NCBI GenBank assembly: GCA_902806575.1
Contig: CADCXD010000002.1
Coordinates: 3,038,001-3,102,000 of the forward strand
Direction: 5' to 3'
Source of the DNA: Jackrogersella multiformis
Lineage: Eukaryota > Ascomycota > Sordariomycetes > Xylariales > Hypoxylaceae
Length of the DNA: 64,000 bases
In this document: positions 37,472 through 48,536 of the stretch, in pieces
Numbering within the stretch: position 1 is the stretch's first letter
How the letters are laid out: the number at the start of each line of letters is the position of its first letter
Notes under the pieces: generated by a model
Databases searched by the model: none
What the model was told of the DNA's origin: nothing
What the model saw: only the letters and a program-made list of their open reading frames with translations
Made by a program: the position numbers and the translations under genes

Positions 37472-38249
37472 TTTGAAGAATTATGAGGATAGGGCGGGCT
37501 ATGTTCGTATCGCGAGAGGGATAGTCTCTCCCTCGGCACCTCGACACCTTGATACCTCGACGGAATATATAGACATATACATATATGGCTATACTGTATA
37601 TACATCAGGCTATGGCTTCTTCCTCGGTGATGAGCGCAGCGTGACGAAATTTAAGCCAGGTGGCTTATATCTTTAGAGGACGAGCGAGAAGGTAGAATGC
37701 AGAGTTCGACAATGTCCAATTAATTCAGCACATGGTATTTAAGATTCAAGGGCCTGGGTTGGTAAAGAGGCTCTTGCGACAACACAAGATTATATCAGAT
37801 GACCTCGTCGAAGTTGAAAAAGTTAAGAGCTTGCGCCATCGGGTCTCGGGGAAGAACTGCACAAATACACCTTTTGGTGGGGGCCGCGCACTGGTGACAT
37901 CAGCTATGTCAGCTACATAACTTTCCCTGATCCCTGTCTTAGGTGCCCTAGTGCCTACCTGGTAATAATTGAGGTTGTACAGAAGCTTGGCTATTCTAGG
38001 GTATTAATGGGTTAATGGGTTAATGAGTAAGGTACCTATTATTATTTCCCCTCGCATCTTCATACCTGGTGCCTACATACCTGACCTTCACCCTCCATAC
38101 CTACCTACCTAGGTACCTAAGTAGATACCTAGGATAGAACTTGCATTTTACGTTTATAAATCATGAGAAGTTCTCTCGAGTTCACCGAGTTCCATAGAAA
38201 CCCTCTTAACAATGGATTTTGCCTAGATACCACTTAGGTACGGATTAGT
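37472..38249. other. Intergenic, housekeeping pair
   Basis: 0.8 kb between two genes on the same strand: promoter of the App1 gene's side and 3' side of... more exactly, upstream of the App1 gene and downstream of the Drs1 gene. It contains one TACCTAGGTA palindrome (38106-38115) and a TATATA-rich part near 37565-37605. No gene seen. Confidence 0.45.
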
Positions 38250-40591
38250 CTATCTTCTCTTTGGCTTCCCGCCACTCTTAGGCTTCTTCTTCTTGTCGTT
38301 CTTGAAATTCAGAACGGCACCTTTGCCCGCTCTCTCGGCGGAGCCCTTCTTCCACATGCCTTCAGTCCTGACCGACTTCGCATCCAGCTTCTTCTTGTCC
38401 TTGTTGCTCAGCTTGCCGTTTCCTTTCTTCTTTAACGATTCTATCAGCCCGTTCAGCTCCGCCTTGCCGGCATCCTTGGCCTTCTTCTTCTCGTGTTGCG
38501 TTTCAAACCATGTCCGCTTCGGCCGCGACTTGATCTCGTCCTCGTGGATAACCATATTCTCCCCTTTCTTAATTTGCATCTCTACTTGTGCTAGCTGCTT
38601 CTCTTCCTTCTCTTCCCGAGCGATTTCTTCGATCTCGTCAGCCATCCCGTCGATCTTGTCCTGCCACTTATCTCCCTCTGCCGGATCAATGATCAGACTG
38701 CTAATCTTAGCCCCTTGTGCTTTTCCCGCTCTGACCGCAGCTTTGACTACTTTGCGGTCAGGCTCCGCGGCGATCGTGACAGCAACGCCGGAGCGCCCGG
38801 CTCTTGCGGTACGTCCTACACGATGGACATAAATCTCGAGAGTCTGGGGTCCCTCGTAATTTATAACGGTATCTACTCCCTTGATATCGAGACCTCGGGA
38901 AGCTAGATCGGTAGCAAGTAAAAACGAGACCTTGCCATCGCGGAAGGCTTCCACGCTCGATATACGCTATATCTGGTTAGCAATTGACTTTAACCACATT
39001 CGAGATCACCAACCTGCGCCTGGTTCATGCTCCCGTGCAGCTCAGCGCATGTTAGATTAAACAGGGCAAAAATAATCCGAGCACGATGCGCTTCCTTCTT
39101 TTGCCTAAAGAATATGATGACCCGCTCGGTATGCATAGTTTTGCAGATATGGATAAGGTAGCCCATCCTCTTGTCTTCTCGGCCCGGCCTTAATCTGACG
39201 AACTTCTGTTCCAGCTTGTCGTTTGTTCTGCTTTGGGAGTCTACCATCACCCGCACCGGTCTGTTTAAACCGGCGCGGATCAGCCGGTCGACGGAAGAAG
39301 TCATAGTAGCCGAGAAAAGCATGGTCTGTCGCGACTTAGGCAAGGTAGTGAGAATTTCGTTCAGCTCGTCGGCGAAGCCGTCCTCCAGCATTCGGTCGGC
39401 CTCGTCGAGAACTAGGATCTCTACCGTATCCGTCGAGAAACTCGCCGAATTACGCATATGATCGATGAATCGACCCGGCGTTGCGATGACAACATCGGGC
39501 CTTAGACGTAGCTCTGCTTCTTGGACCTTAAGACTTAATCCACCCACTGCCAAGCAAAACTTGATATCCGTATGGCTCGCGAGCTTGGTCGCGACCGAGT
39601 GGCACTGAATGGCAAGCTCTCGAGTAGGCGTCATGATAACAACACGACTCGTGGGGATCTTGTTGGGCCGGTATAGCAGTCGCTCCAGAATGGGAACGAC
39701 GAAGGCGGCGGTTTTTCCAGATCCCGTAACCGCGCCGCCAACCAGATCCTTACCCTCCAAGGCAAGTGGTATTGTTTTCGACTGGATCGGGGTAGGCTCG
39801 CTGAAACCGACGGAATTGAGGCCGCGCATGATCGGCCGCGACAGAGACATAGCTTGGAATGACGACTTTCCCTTCTGCTTCCCTGCTGGCTGCTTTTCCT
39901 CGGGCGCAAAGAATGCTTCCCTCTTCGCCGCTTCCTCGGGATCCTCTTCGTCGCCTGACACGTCGGATCCTGCAGCATCGTCGGGGTGGTCGACCGGCGT
40001 CGCGACGGAATCGTTGTCGGAAGCGTCGCCTCCGTCGCCTTCACCCTGGTCTGAATCATCCTCATCTTCTGCCGCATTTTCATCTGACTCTTCATCCGAG
40101 GCGACACCCATGCCAAACGCATCTGCGGCCAGAACCTCGTCATCTTCGTCGTCGAGTTCGATATCGTCTTGATCCTCATCGCTAGCGTCGTTCGCGAACT
40201 CTTCCTTCTTACCATTTACTTCGGAGTCCTCGACGTTATCCCCTCTCCGTCTCCGTACGATCTCCTCCACATCGACGATTCTCTTTTGAGCGTTTCCATT
40301 CATGCCCTTTTTCGCATCGTCGAACCCCCAACCGTCGAAGTCCTCTATTCTAAAATCCGTAGTGCCGTCGTTGTCGGCGAACTCGAAGTCCGAGTCCATA
40401 GCCCCATCGTCCATATCTTTCTTGCCCCAGATGCCATTCTCTTCGTCGTCGTTCAACTGGGCGGATTTCTTGCTCTTCTTGACCTTCTTCTTTGGTGGGT
40501 TGGGGTCTATTATCTCTTCTTCCTCGTTGGGGAGCTCCTCGTTGTCGGACAGGGTATATATGAAATCGTCGGCCTTGCGCTTGGAAGCCAT
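38250..40591 (-). CDS. DRS1: DEAD-box ATP-dependent RNA helicase Drs1 (ribosome biogenesis)
   Basis: Nucleolar helicase needed for 60S subunit assembly. Two exons, 40591-39014 and 38966-38250, with a 47-bp intron (38967-39013), give 764 residues. The first 240 residues are acidic and lysine-rich with nuclear-localisation-like KKKVKKSKK. The Q-motif is near GFSEPTPIQ (262-270), Walker A TGSGKT at 289-294, PTRELA near 322, DEAD at 396-399 and SAT in LFSATMT. Splicing restores NQAQ-RISSVEAFRDGK, then LLATDLASRGLDIKGVD and HRVGRTARAG (motifs V and VI). The C-terminus is basic (NKDKKKLD, GGKPKRR). The long acidic N-terminus, ISSVEAFRDG and basic tail identify Drs1 rather than other DEAD-box paralogues. 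It is a core gene, in tandem with the App1 gene. Confidence 0.95.
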
Positions 40592-41529
40592 ATTGAGCCG
40601 AAGACCGAGGGGACGTTCAGGTCAATCAGTTTCATTAATGATTTGACTCTGGTGAAGGATCGAATTGAAAATATTAGGAATTGAAAGTACTAGAGGAGGA
40701 AAAAACCTTGTTAATTTATTTTTTAATGCCGGGCGGTGTGGTATGGATCCACTAAATACTCAAGACCCCGCCATACAGAAATGTTTCGTATAAGACCATT
40801 GGTTGAAACTGTTATCAAGCTTAAATAGGTAGGTAGTCCTCCCTCCCTAGTGTATTTTCTCTTAAGCCAGCTTTACCTAATCTTATCATCTTTACCTTGA
40901 AGCCTCTAGGTTAAGACTTATATTAGCATTAAGTGTATTAAATTCGAATTAAGCACAATATGTCCATTTCAATTAATTCACTTCCTTGTTTAAATATTTG
41001 GGTTACAATCTTTACAGCCTAAGCAATCTTAACAAAATGGTAGATAGTTCATTAAATTATAAACTAGTAACCTAAAGGAGGTCGATTGTTTGTACTCCTA
41101 ATTTCAACCCGGTTAGTAAGCAGCTGCTATCGCAGTATAAACCACGATCTAAACTTGGTCTCATCATTTCAGAAACCGGATAACATCAATACTAGATACT
41201 CAATACCTAGTTACATGCTCTCAGTCAGGCGTCTAACCTTAAGTTGAATGCAGACGGGAAAAAGCTGTTACCTGCCCTAGTTACCTTAGGTACCTAGGTA
41301 GATACCTCGTAATCACTTAAGTCTAGCAGTTGGCCCGTGTGAGGAAAGTCGGAAACGCCTAATTTTGATTGGCTAATCGCCGCTATTTAAGGAACGCCGC
41401 ATAACGTCGTGCCTGCCAAATTTCAATATTAGGGAATTAATAATCATAATTCACGTCATCTCACATAAGCGACGCTTACATGATAGTGACTATAGAACAA
41501 GTGTAAATGAAAATTATAAAGTGTTTATA

Positions 41530-41607
41530 AGACTAAGCTATGAGACTAAGCTATAAGACTATACTGTGAGACTATACTGCGAGACTATACTAGGAGACTA
41601 TGCTGTG
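41530..41607. repeat. Minisatellite, six 13-bp units (AGACTATACTGTG type)
   Basis: Six consecutive 13-bp units all begin with AGACTA and diverge at the 3' half (AGACTAAGCTATG, AGACTATACTGCG, AGACTATGCTGTG and so on). No length variation between units. Such arrays change copy number readily, so this could serve as a strain marker. Confidence 0.95.
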
Positions 41608-41843
41608 AGTCTTACCAAATCTAGAGAAGCGGCCAATCAAATCCAAAACGGTCAAATCCGAAGGATGTCAGCTGCAGAAAATTACATGGGTGTAAATAGA
41701 TGATTGGAGGAACATGTAGAGGCGGCATTCACATAATATATTTCTAATATTGTACTACTTACCTAAAGCAGAGCTTCTGGGGCGCTCGTAACGCCTCTTG
41801 ACATCGTGATGATCAGTACAGTAAGAATCCAAAGAGTAGTTAC

Positions 41844-41855
41844 CTACCTAGGTAG
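41844..41855. repeat. Palindrome CTACCTAGGTAG
   Basis: 12-bp perfect member of the TACCTAGGTA family, about 170 bp upstream of the orphan secreted-protein ATG. Confidence 0.85.
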
Positions 41856-42024
41856 CTACCATGTTAAACGTGAATGGCGAGCTTTTGATCGGGATATGAG
41901 TTTGTGAGTTTATAAGCTATATATATCTACCTAAGGTTAGGTAACTGTTAGCTTTCTCTCAAACCTTTACGAAATATTCCTCGGATTCTCAGCTAGATAG
42001 TTATTATAGCAACACATATTCAGG

Positions 42025-44275
42025 ATGTTTCTCAATAATATCGTTATAGCTTCAGCCTTGGTAGCCCTCGGCGCTGCTGTCGACTTCGGCAATGGCGGTA
42101 ATTGCGACACAACTTACCACTCTTCGTCACCACACACCGACACAATCGATGCCGCGACTCAACTCATCGGGTACTTCAACAACCCATCTCGAAATGGGAA
42201 GTTACAGATAGAAGCAATGGGCCCAAACTCGCGTTACATTATTGAGCGTCAAGTGGGATTTAGCCATGCATATTTCAGCATAGTCGACAATGCTAAACCT
42301 ACCAATGCTCTGAATATCGATACGTCAGAGGTTACGTCCGGGCTCGAGTTACTTATGGCCTCCTGCACCTCGGGTCAAGTTGTTCTGAGCGGTGGGCAAT
42401 GGAACGTCGGGATCGCCGTCGAGAATCACGTTGGGAAACGCCGGGATCCGGCAAACCGCGAGACTCGATCCCCGAATCTAGGTTATGTTGCCAATAACGA
42501 TACCATAATAGGTTAGTGTTGATACCTATATATCGTTTAGCCTGTAACCGATGCTGATCTTCCTTAGTTCCACTTGTCGAAAAGCGAGACACTCCAATCG
42601 ATGCCGGCCTGTATAATTATGTGCTGTCCATGCACGATTCTCAGCAGGTTAACAGGGTCCTGGGCGCTTCTCTTGCCAGCTGGAGTGATTCCGAGTCCGA
42701 TGCCGTGAACTCGTTTGGCCAGACGGTACAGGACGCGATTGGCGATGCAGGCACTTCTACAGACGATCTTAATATCTTTCCACCGAACAACCCATACGGC
42801 GCCGTCCTTAACGTAAGTACGCTCGGAAACTGTTATTATGTCTTGCTAACTAACATACTCTTGTAGATCGATGACAAGGATTGGAGCAGTGGTATCGATT
42901 TCGTTAGAGGGTCCAGCAATCTGAAGAAGATCGTCAATGCCGCCGTAAAAGCAACCGCGGATCAGAATTCCGTGCTCAAGACGTTCTCGCTAAAGTTGAA
43001 GTATCCTGATTTCGACGTTACCTACGGTAAAGTCGTGATCGGCATCACAATCCGGAGAACCATCGTGAAGACTGGTGTGTGTAATAAGTGCAAGGACATC
43101 GCTCCTAACCCGAGACCGTACGACAACACATATCCTCGATTTAAAGCTCTCCCGGGCAACTGGGATGACAATGTTTATTGGAATAAGAGAAACATCGATG
43201 GCGAATCAAATAGAGCCTGGGACGCTACCGCCTTGGGAGACGGGAACCGTGATCCAAGCATCGCCGGGATGCTAGAAGGTTTGTCAAACTCTTCCTCGAC
43301 TAAGCCCGCCGCTTACACGATACAGGTGTTCTCGCTGGAAATTTCCAGTTTCAATATAGTGCTCTTATTAGATCTAACATACGGGATACTACCCGACAAG
43401 ATGGGATCATCGAATGTAAGTTGCTGATCTGAACGGTGTCTTACGTGGCATCACTCACGATTTACTGCCTATAATACAAGCAATGGGCCAACGATTAACT
43501 AACAAACTATAGTGGTCTGGCTGATGGGCAACAATGTTCAAGAAGCCCAGAACAACCAGCGATACCAGGGCCACAATCCTGGAGGCCGTGATGATATTCT
43601 CTTCGTCATTCACCTCCACACCAACCAAATCACCACGATAGAAGGGGAACAATACATCGGCGTGCAGGCTGTAAACCTGATAGTATGCAGAATCAAATTC
43701 CCTTCTTAAGGAGTGACGCTAACACCTAAGTAGCACTCACAAGAGATGCTCGTCAATCAAAATCGTGCTAATGTAAACCAAAGGGACCCGAACCGCTCGG
43801 TCCGTGTCTCAATAACCAACTTGTGCGACGATCATAACAACCCGACCGCAACACAAGATGGCTTCGCCTGGTACCCCGGATATCAAAATGACCCTAATAG
43901 GTATACCTTACCGGGAGGTCTGTCGTACGCCCGCGCTGCCGAGGAAAGCTTATTGATTCGATTCGGTGCTCACCTACACGAGAATGGGCTTTTAGGAGAG
44001 AACAACGGCTTGTTCGACGATGTAAGTTCTTCACTCGCCCTAAACGAGCCTAGAGAGGTTTAGAAGTCATGGGGCAGGGTAACGGCTCTAACAATGCACT
44101 ATAGGTCGAACTTCCTGCAGAGGCGGGTCGCAACTGGAGATATATCAACTTCCGAAATCTAGCACCAAACAATGTCGGTCTTAGCACGAGGCCCGACGGT
44201 AGCCATTACTCGATCCCCCAGGGGATGCCTATTCGGATGAGCTGGGACTCTGACACTGTTGGATACCAGACTTAA
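42025..44275 (+). CDS. Orphan secreted protein, multi-exon (splice model uncertain)
   Basis: No family recognised. The protein starts with a signal peptide (MFLNNIVIASALVALGAAVD) followed by a hydrophilic, Asn/Asp-rich chain. Preferred exons are 42025-42511, 42568-42812, 42867-43278, 43401-43415, 43513-43682, 43734-44021 and 44105-44275, giving 595 residues in one frame. All but the donor at 43279 (GTTTGT) have good donor, branch and acceptor signals. The 15-nt fourth exon is the weak point. Skipping it (one intron 43279-43512) also keeps the frame, with 590 residues. Without the intron at 43279, the first part ends as a 430-residue protein at 43524 and the rest would be a separate gene starting near ATG 43527. 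Two CxxC cysteines (CNKC) and a conserved-looking WRYINFRNLAP tail are visible. Function unknown; a role outside the cell is the only inference. Confidence 0.6.
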
Positions 44276-44736
44276 GATGTATACATACTATGGATAGATT
44301 GCAATTTATTAACAAATCATAGAAAAGGGGCATGGCCGGTATAAATCTTCATGTAGTATTAGAGGCGAGCTTGGGCATTCAGGATATACGTTTTCGAATG
44401 GCGTTTTATATAATTAGACTAAAACTATCATAACTACCTAATCAAAAATATATATATATTTGCTTTCAATAATCGGTTGGCCTAGATACATTTCTCTGCC
44501 ATAACTAGGAAGATAACATATGATTACCTATTAAATGTACAGGAGTAAATTTCACGAAGAAGGATATGTTTAATTGTTTATTGACGCGATTGCTACCTAC
44601 TTGTAATTACATCCTCTTTCCTACCTTCATAAAAAGGAACACTTCCATGCTTATAAACACTACATCTCTATGCTTTATCTTACACCAAAGGGGGTATCTA
44701 TAGTTCGACTATAGGATTTAAGCGCCCAAAAAAACT
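44276..44736. other. Intergenic between convergent genes
   Basis: 0.46 kb of AT-rich DNA that should carry the 3' ends of the orphan secreted-protein gene and the kinase-like gene. Nothing else seen. Confidence 0.45.
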
Positions 44737-46109
44737 TCACAGCGGTGGAGGAGGAAGGGGCGACGTAATTTTGGGCGCTGGGAAATCTATGTTACAAAAA
44801 TCAACTTCATCTGTGCCGATATTGGTTTCCAGAAAAGCAGAAATGTTAGCATCCCTTCTATTTGGAACGAACGGCATCGGCATAAATGGCCTGGTCCACG
44901 ACACATCCATCGGGTGGTAGTATCCGGCGTCCTTCGGTGGTCTCTTATAGTCTTGGACCCTCCTTCTCGCCGTAGGAAGCAGCGTGCTGACCACCCAGTC
45001 CATGGTCGGCTGCGAAGGAGCTCTTTCCGCGGGCAGGTCGACAGCATCGTCAAGCTGCCGGGCCCGCTCGAACCTCCTGAGACGGTTGATAAGCTCGTTA
45101 GAATAAGCCGGTCCGATGGGGTGTGCGTTAATGGCTGCGAGACTCCGGCTGTCTGGGCGGTGTTCCCAAGTCTGAGATTCGTCTCTCCACTGACCGGGAA
45201 TGATATTATTGGGATCCTGAGGGTCGTCGCGAGGGAATAAAACATGCGTCATGCATAAGCTGCGGAGGACGAAACCAAGCTGATATACGTCTTCCCATTC
45301 GTTTGGTTGGTTCTCCTCCTCGAACTGTCCAGGCTTTAGATCATCGTCATCATCCCCTTCGATAGCCGACTCCCCAAAATCAGCCAGTATTATCTCCGGG
45401 AAGGCATGTTCCATGATTCCGCTAAGGGGTGGTCTGCCTCTCGTTCGTTGCGGGTAGTTGATCAATATATTATTCGCGTCAATATCCCGGTGATAAACAA
45501 CCGGCCAGTCGGCCTGTCGAGCTGCACTCCCTTCCACTTGGCCGTAATACAAAAACGCAAGCGCCTGGCAGAGCTCTGCTGTGACATGCCAGATAAATGG
45601 TTCCGGTATTCTTCTCCTCGCTATATAATACTTCTCCCTTAGAGATTCCAGGGTTCCTCCATTTAGATATCTGCATGATATAGAAGAAACAATCAATTAG
45701 CCGCGCTGCGCCGTAGTATAAGGAGAGCTCCTTACTTGAAATAGAGATTCCACGTGTCCTCGAAGGGCTTCTGATACCATTCCAAGCGAGGGAAGTGCGG
45801 CTGGTTAGGTAGTCGGACAACCGCGTCGGGGCTAGTCGAGACTCTTAGATCGGGAGGAAGATCTTGTGCGAACTCGTGATGATCCGTGTCCCTCCCATAG
45901 ACGTCGTCCCTCCGTTGTAATACCTTCACCAGATAAAGGGTCTCGTACGCAACAGACATGACGAAAAATACCCGCTCCTTTATGATATCGCAAATAATGA
46001 ACCCTTCCTCGGCAATACCCAGGTCTCCTTGCTTCTCATCATTAGGCTCTTCGATATAGGGAAGGAATACGCCTTGGTGCCCATAAAGGTTTTTCCAGAT
46101 GCCTGGCAT
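44737..46109 (-). CDS. Protein kinase-like protein
   Basis: Two exons, 46109-45736 and 45670-44737, with a 65-bp intron (45671-45735), give 435 residues. The splice joins NLYFK to YLNGGTLESL, a typical kinase hinge region. The catalytic loop HRDIDANNILI (His185-Asp187) and DFGE (Asp222) are intact. The usual Lys after HRD is replaced by Ile-Asp, but the Asn is kept. In the N-lobe I see no clear glycine-rich loop. Lys62 in LYLVKVLQ is the best candidate for the ATP-anchoring lysine. A downstream WEDVYQLGFVLRSLC corresponds to the DVWSLG segment. This divergent Ser/Thr kinase type is common as expanded, lineage-specific families in Pezizomycotina. Active kinase or pseudokinase cannot be decided. 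No link to the neighbouring metabolite clusters is visible. Confidence 0.85.
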
Positions 46110-46908
46110 GGTGATAATAATTATTAATCGAATCCATATAATCTATCGTGAAAACGACTGTTCCTTCAGGAAATGGACTTATAATTGTAACCATCATTTT
46201 CTTTGAATTAACAATACAACTAACCTAAGCATCTACCTGGTAGGTAAGCAGGTACTTTGCGAGCCAAGGGATTCTGAATGTACTAACTATCTCCGTCTAC
46301 ATGCATTGTTATATAAACATCGTGGGCAATTTCTCTAGGCGATTTTCGGAATACCGCTTTGTTGTTAGGACGAAGTGATCAAAGGAAGGATGGCATAACT
46401 CTAACTCGGATACCTATATAATGAGGATTTATCGTACCTAGGTAACTTTAGGTAGCTTGGCAGTACGCTGGCTTCGTGGCTTATAACGGGTGTAGTAACG
46501 GGACGAGTGTAATGGCCTAATAATACGATAGCTGCGTTATAAGCTGCGTCGTGATATTTTATTCTTGCTGGAAAACATAAAAAGAAACTATGAAGGATTT
46601 GAACGGTTTACCCGACCGAGAAGGCTTTAATCTGGTATCTTGTTTATAAGTAAACGAGCTAAGGTACGGCTCCGAGGTTATAGACTACGACATTTATATA
46701 GACGCGTTTTATATGATGATAAATCATGTAGTCCCTTGTAAACATCTCACGTAAACATTCCTTATAAACACCTCTCGTAAATATCACTCGTAAACACCCT
46801 TAAAACATCCAAAAAAACACCAAAAGAAATCTCTCAAGAGTTTAGATTCGCAACCTTGGAAAATACCGAGTGTTGCCGAACCCCCCACCCCCCCAAAAAA
46901 AAGACGAG
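46110..46908. other. Divergent intergenic region
   Basis: 0.8 kb between the kinase-like gene and the GC-rich orphan. Near 46735-46795 a short motif of the kind GTAAACA(T/C) recurs about every 15-18 bp, giving a loose tandem repeat close to the orphan's start. A C-run and A-run (46881-46902) directly precede its ATG. No gene seen. Confidence 0.5.
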
Positions 46909-48129
46909 ATGGCTTCTCCGACCCCGTCTCCCATGAGGGGTGACCTTTCGGGACCTTCCGCGTATCTGCCCCTCCTCTCGGGGAGGAAGCTAGAGATGCT
47001 GAACGCCCTCCAGGATAACGACAGCTACTACGAGCTGTCGCTGATGCTGCCTTCGCTGGCCGCGGACATCCGCGACCGGGGGAGAGACATAGTAGCGTCG
47101 CACATCGCGGGCGGGCAGATCCTCGCGGACCGGCGCGAGAACCACAGGTCGATGTGCCTGCTTCTGCACTCGATCCCGAGGGACCTCCTGAGGTCGGTGA
47201 TATCGGGAACGGTCGCCTGCGACTTCGTACCCGGCACCAAGAAGCCGGCCGCCTACTCGGACGACGGCCCGGGGGCCTACGCCGCCGCGATGGCCATCGA
47301 GAACCGCGAAGGCCAGTGGCTCGACCGCTCCGAGATACGGATCCTGATCGGGCACCTGAACCGATACGTCGCGACCTACCAGGCCTGGAAGACCCACAAG
47401 GGCGCCCCCGGTAACCCCGAAGACCGGCTGGACTGGAATTTCGCCAAAGCCGTCGATACCGTATACGGGGGTAGGGAGTGGGCCAAGCGCGACGAGATGC
47501 GCTTCGTCAACGACAGCTCCGCCCGCAAGATCCGAGACTTCGTCGCGTCGCTCGAGAGGCGCTGCGACCCCTCGCTCCCCGGCTCGGATTTCGTGTTCCA
47601 AGACTCCTCGCCGATGTACGTCGGATGCTCCAAGGAGCTGAAGTCCAGGACCCCCGTATACCAACCCCTGAGGGGGCTGAGCGGAGTCAACAAGCTGTGG
47701 GGGCTCGTCTGCTGCATCCTGTATCACATGGGCACCCCCCCGGTCGTCGTCGTCGTGCCTATCGTCCGCACCTGGGAGAGGAGCCAGATGCGCCTGGCCG
47801 AGATCCTCGTCACCGCCCTCGCGAGCTCCCTGGTAACCCAGGACGGCTTCAACGGCCACGGCCCCGGGGCCGTCCTGAAGGCGGCCGAGACCTACGTCCT
47901 GGTCAGCCAGCCTCACCTCAGGGACAACCTGGCCGCCACCCTGCGCGAGGTAGCGCGCACGGCCGAATCGAAGAAGACCAGGCCGGTGAAGACCAGGCCG
48001 GCGAAGACCAGGCCGATGACGATATTGGTGGCGACTAGAACGTCTCGGACGGGGATGACCCGAGACGCTAGACGTCACCTCCGTCGAGCTGGCACGAGGA
48101 CCATGCGAGATCCCACCTATCAGCGATAA
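46909..48129 (+). CDS. GC-rich orphan protein
   Basis: Intronless frame of 406 residues, no family recognised. Start chosen at MASPTPSPMRG (46909); an upstream GTG-initiated extension is only proline and lysine from homopolymer DNA. The body is a soluble, mostly helical-looking domain (LPLLSGRKLEMLNALQDNDSYYELSLMLP start; GLVCCILYHMGTPPVVVVVPIVRTWERSQM core). Base composition is markedly GC-rich compared with the AT-rich DNA on both sides. The last 60 residues are odd: three 15-nt repeats (47974-48018) read KTRPV-like here, whereas the +2 frame reads acidic EDQAG-like and stops at once (TAG, 48036-48038). The natural C-terminus may therefore be acidic and a 1-2 base frameshift may have occurred. 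Possibly a lineage-restricted or transferred gene. Confidence 0.55.
   Translation: MASPTPSPMRGDLSGPSAYLPLLSGRKLEMLNALQDNDSYYELSLMLPSLAADIRDRGRDIVASHIAGGQILADRRENHRSMCLLLHSIPRDLLRSVISGTVACDFVPGTKKPAAYSDDGPGAYAAAMAIENREGQWLDRSEIRILIGHLNRYVATYQAWKTHKGAPGNPEDRLDWNFAKAVDTVYGGREWAKRDEMRFVNDSSARKIRDFVASLERRCDPSLPGSDFVFQDSSPMYVGCSKELKSRTPVYQPLRGLSGVNKLWGLVCCILYHMGTPPVVVVVPIVRTWERSQMRLAEILVTALASSLVTQDGFNGHGPGAVLKAAETYVLVSQPHLRDNLAATLREVARTAESKKTRPVKTRPAKTRPMTILVATRTSRTGMTRDARRHLRRAGTRTMRDPTYQR
47974..48018 (+). repeat. Three-copy 15-nt coding repeat
   Basis: Units AAGACCAGGCCGGTG, AAGACCAGGCCGGCG and AAGACCAGGCCGATG lie in tandem at the 3' end of the GC-rich orphan. They encode KTRPx in the annotated frame. 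Confidence 0.9.
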
Positions 48130-48536
48130 TAGGTATTGGCATCTCCGGTAGCTCAATTCGAAGTAGGTAGTTAGAGATCGAATTAAATATACCTATTTTA
48201 TAACCTCAATTTAAGCTTAGCCCTGATGAACATCGACGTAGTCTAATAGAATATAATTGACCGTACGCGCGAGACATGAAATACCGTTTATAAGAAGTCT
48301 TTAAACGGAAATTAGGGGTTTAGATATTCTCTAAGGGAATTTCCGTTAAGGCTTTATATAAGGGTAGAGAATTCTTATTTAGGATGAGATCCTAGAGCTG
48401 GCCGTAGCGTTATTTCCGTTAAACCGTTAAATTATAAAACTTTAAATGCGTTAAATTTATAAGTTTATAATAATTATGAATATATATAATTAATGAAATA
48501 TTAATATTATTTAAATATATAAATACACTTAACCTA
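48130..48536. other. AT-rich block between convergent genes
   Basis: Very AT-rich from about 48420 to 48530. It contains TTAAACGGAAAT (48301-48312) and two inverted copies of it, ATTTCCGTTAA (48339-48349) and the start near 48412. It could be the worn remains of a small inverted-repeat element or C-to-T repeat-induced mutation, but no clear ends are visible. It also carries the 3' end of the polyketide synthase. Confidence 0.5.

Larger units (their letters stand above)
40592..42024. other. Divergent intergenic region with minisatellite
   Basis: 1.4 kb of AT-rich DNA between Drs1 and the orphan secreted-protein gene. It contains the 13-bp tandem repeat at 41530-41607 and palindromes at 41291-41300 and 41844-41855. 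No coding region seen. Confidence 0.5.

Noticed and set aside
46990..48156. 388-codon open frame on the minus strand, opposite the GC-rich orphan gene
   Set aside because: It is Gly/Val/Arg-rich with no domain and looks like the mirror of a GC-rich coding frame. The plus-strand frame has better composition and a better start context.
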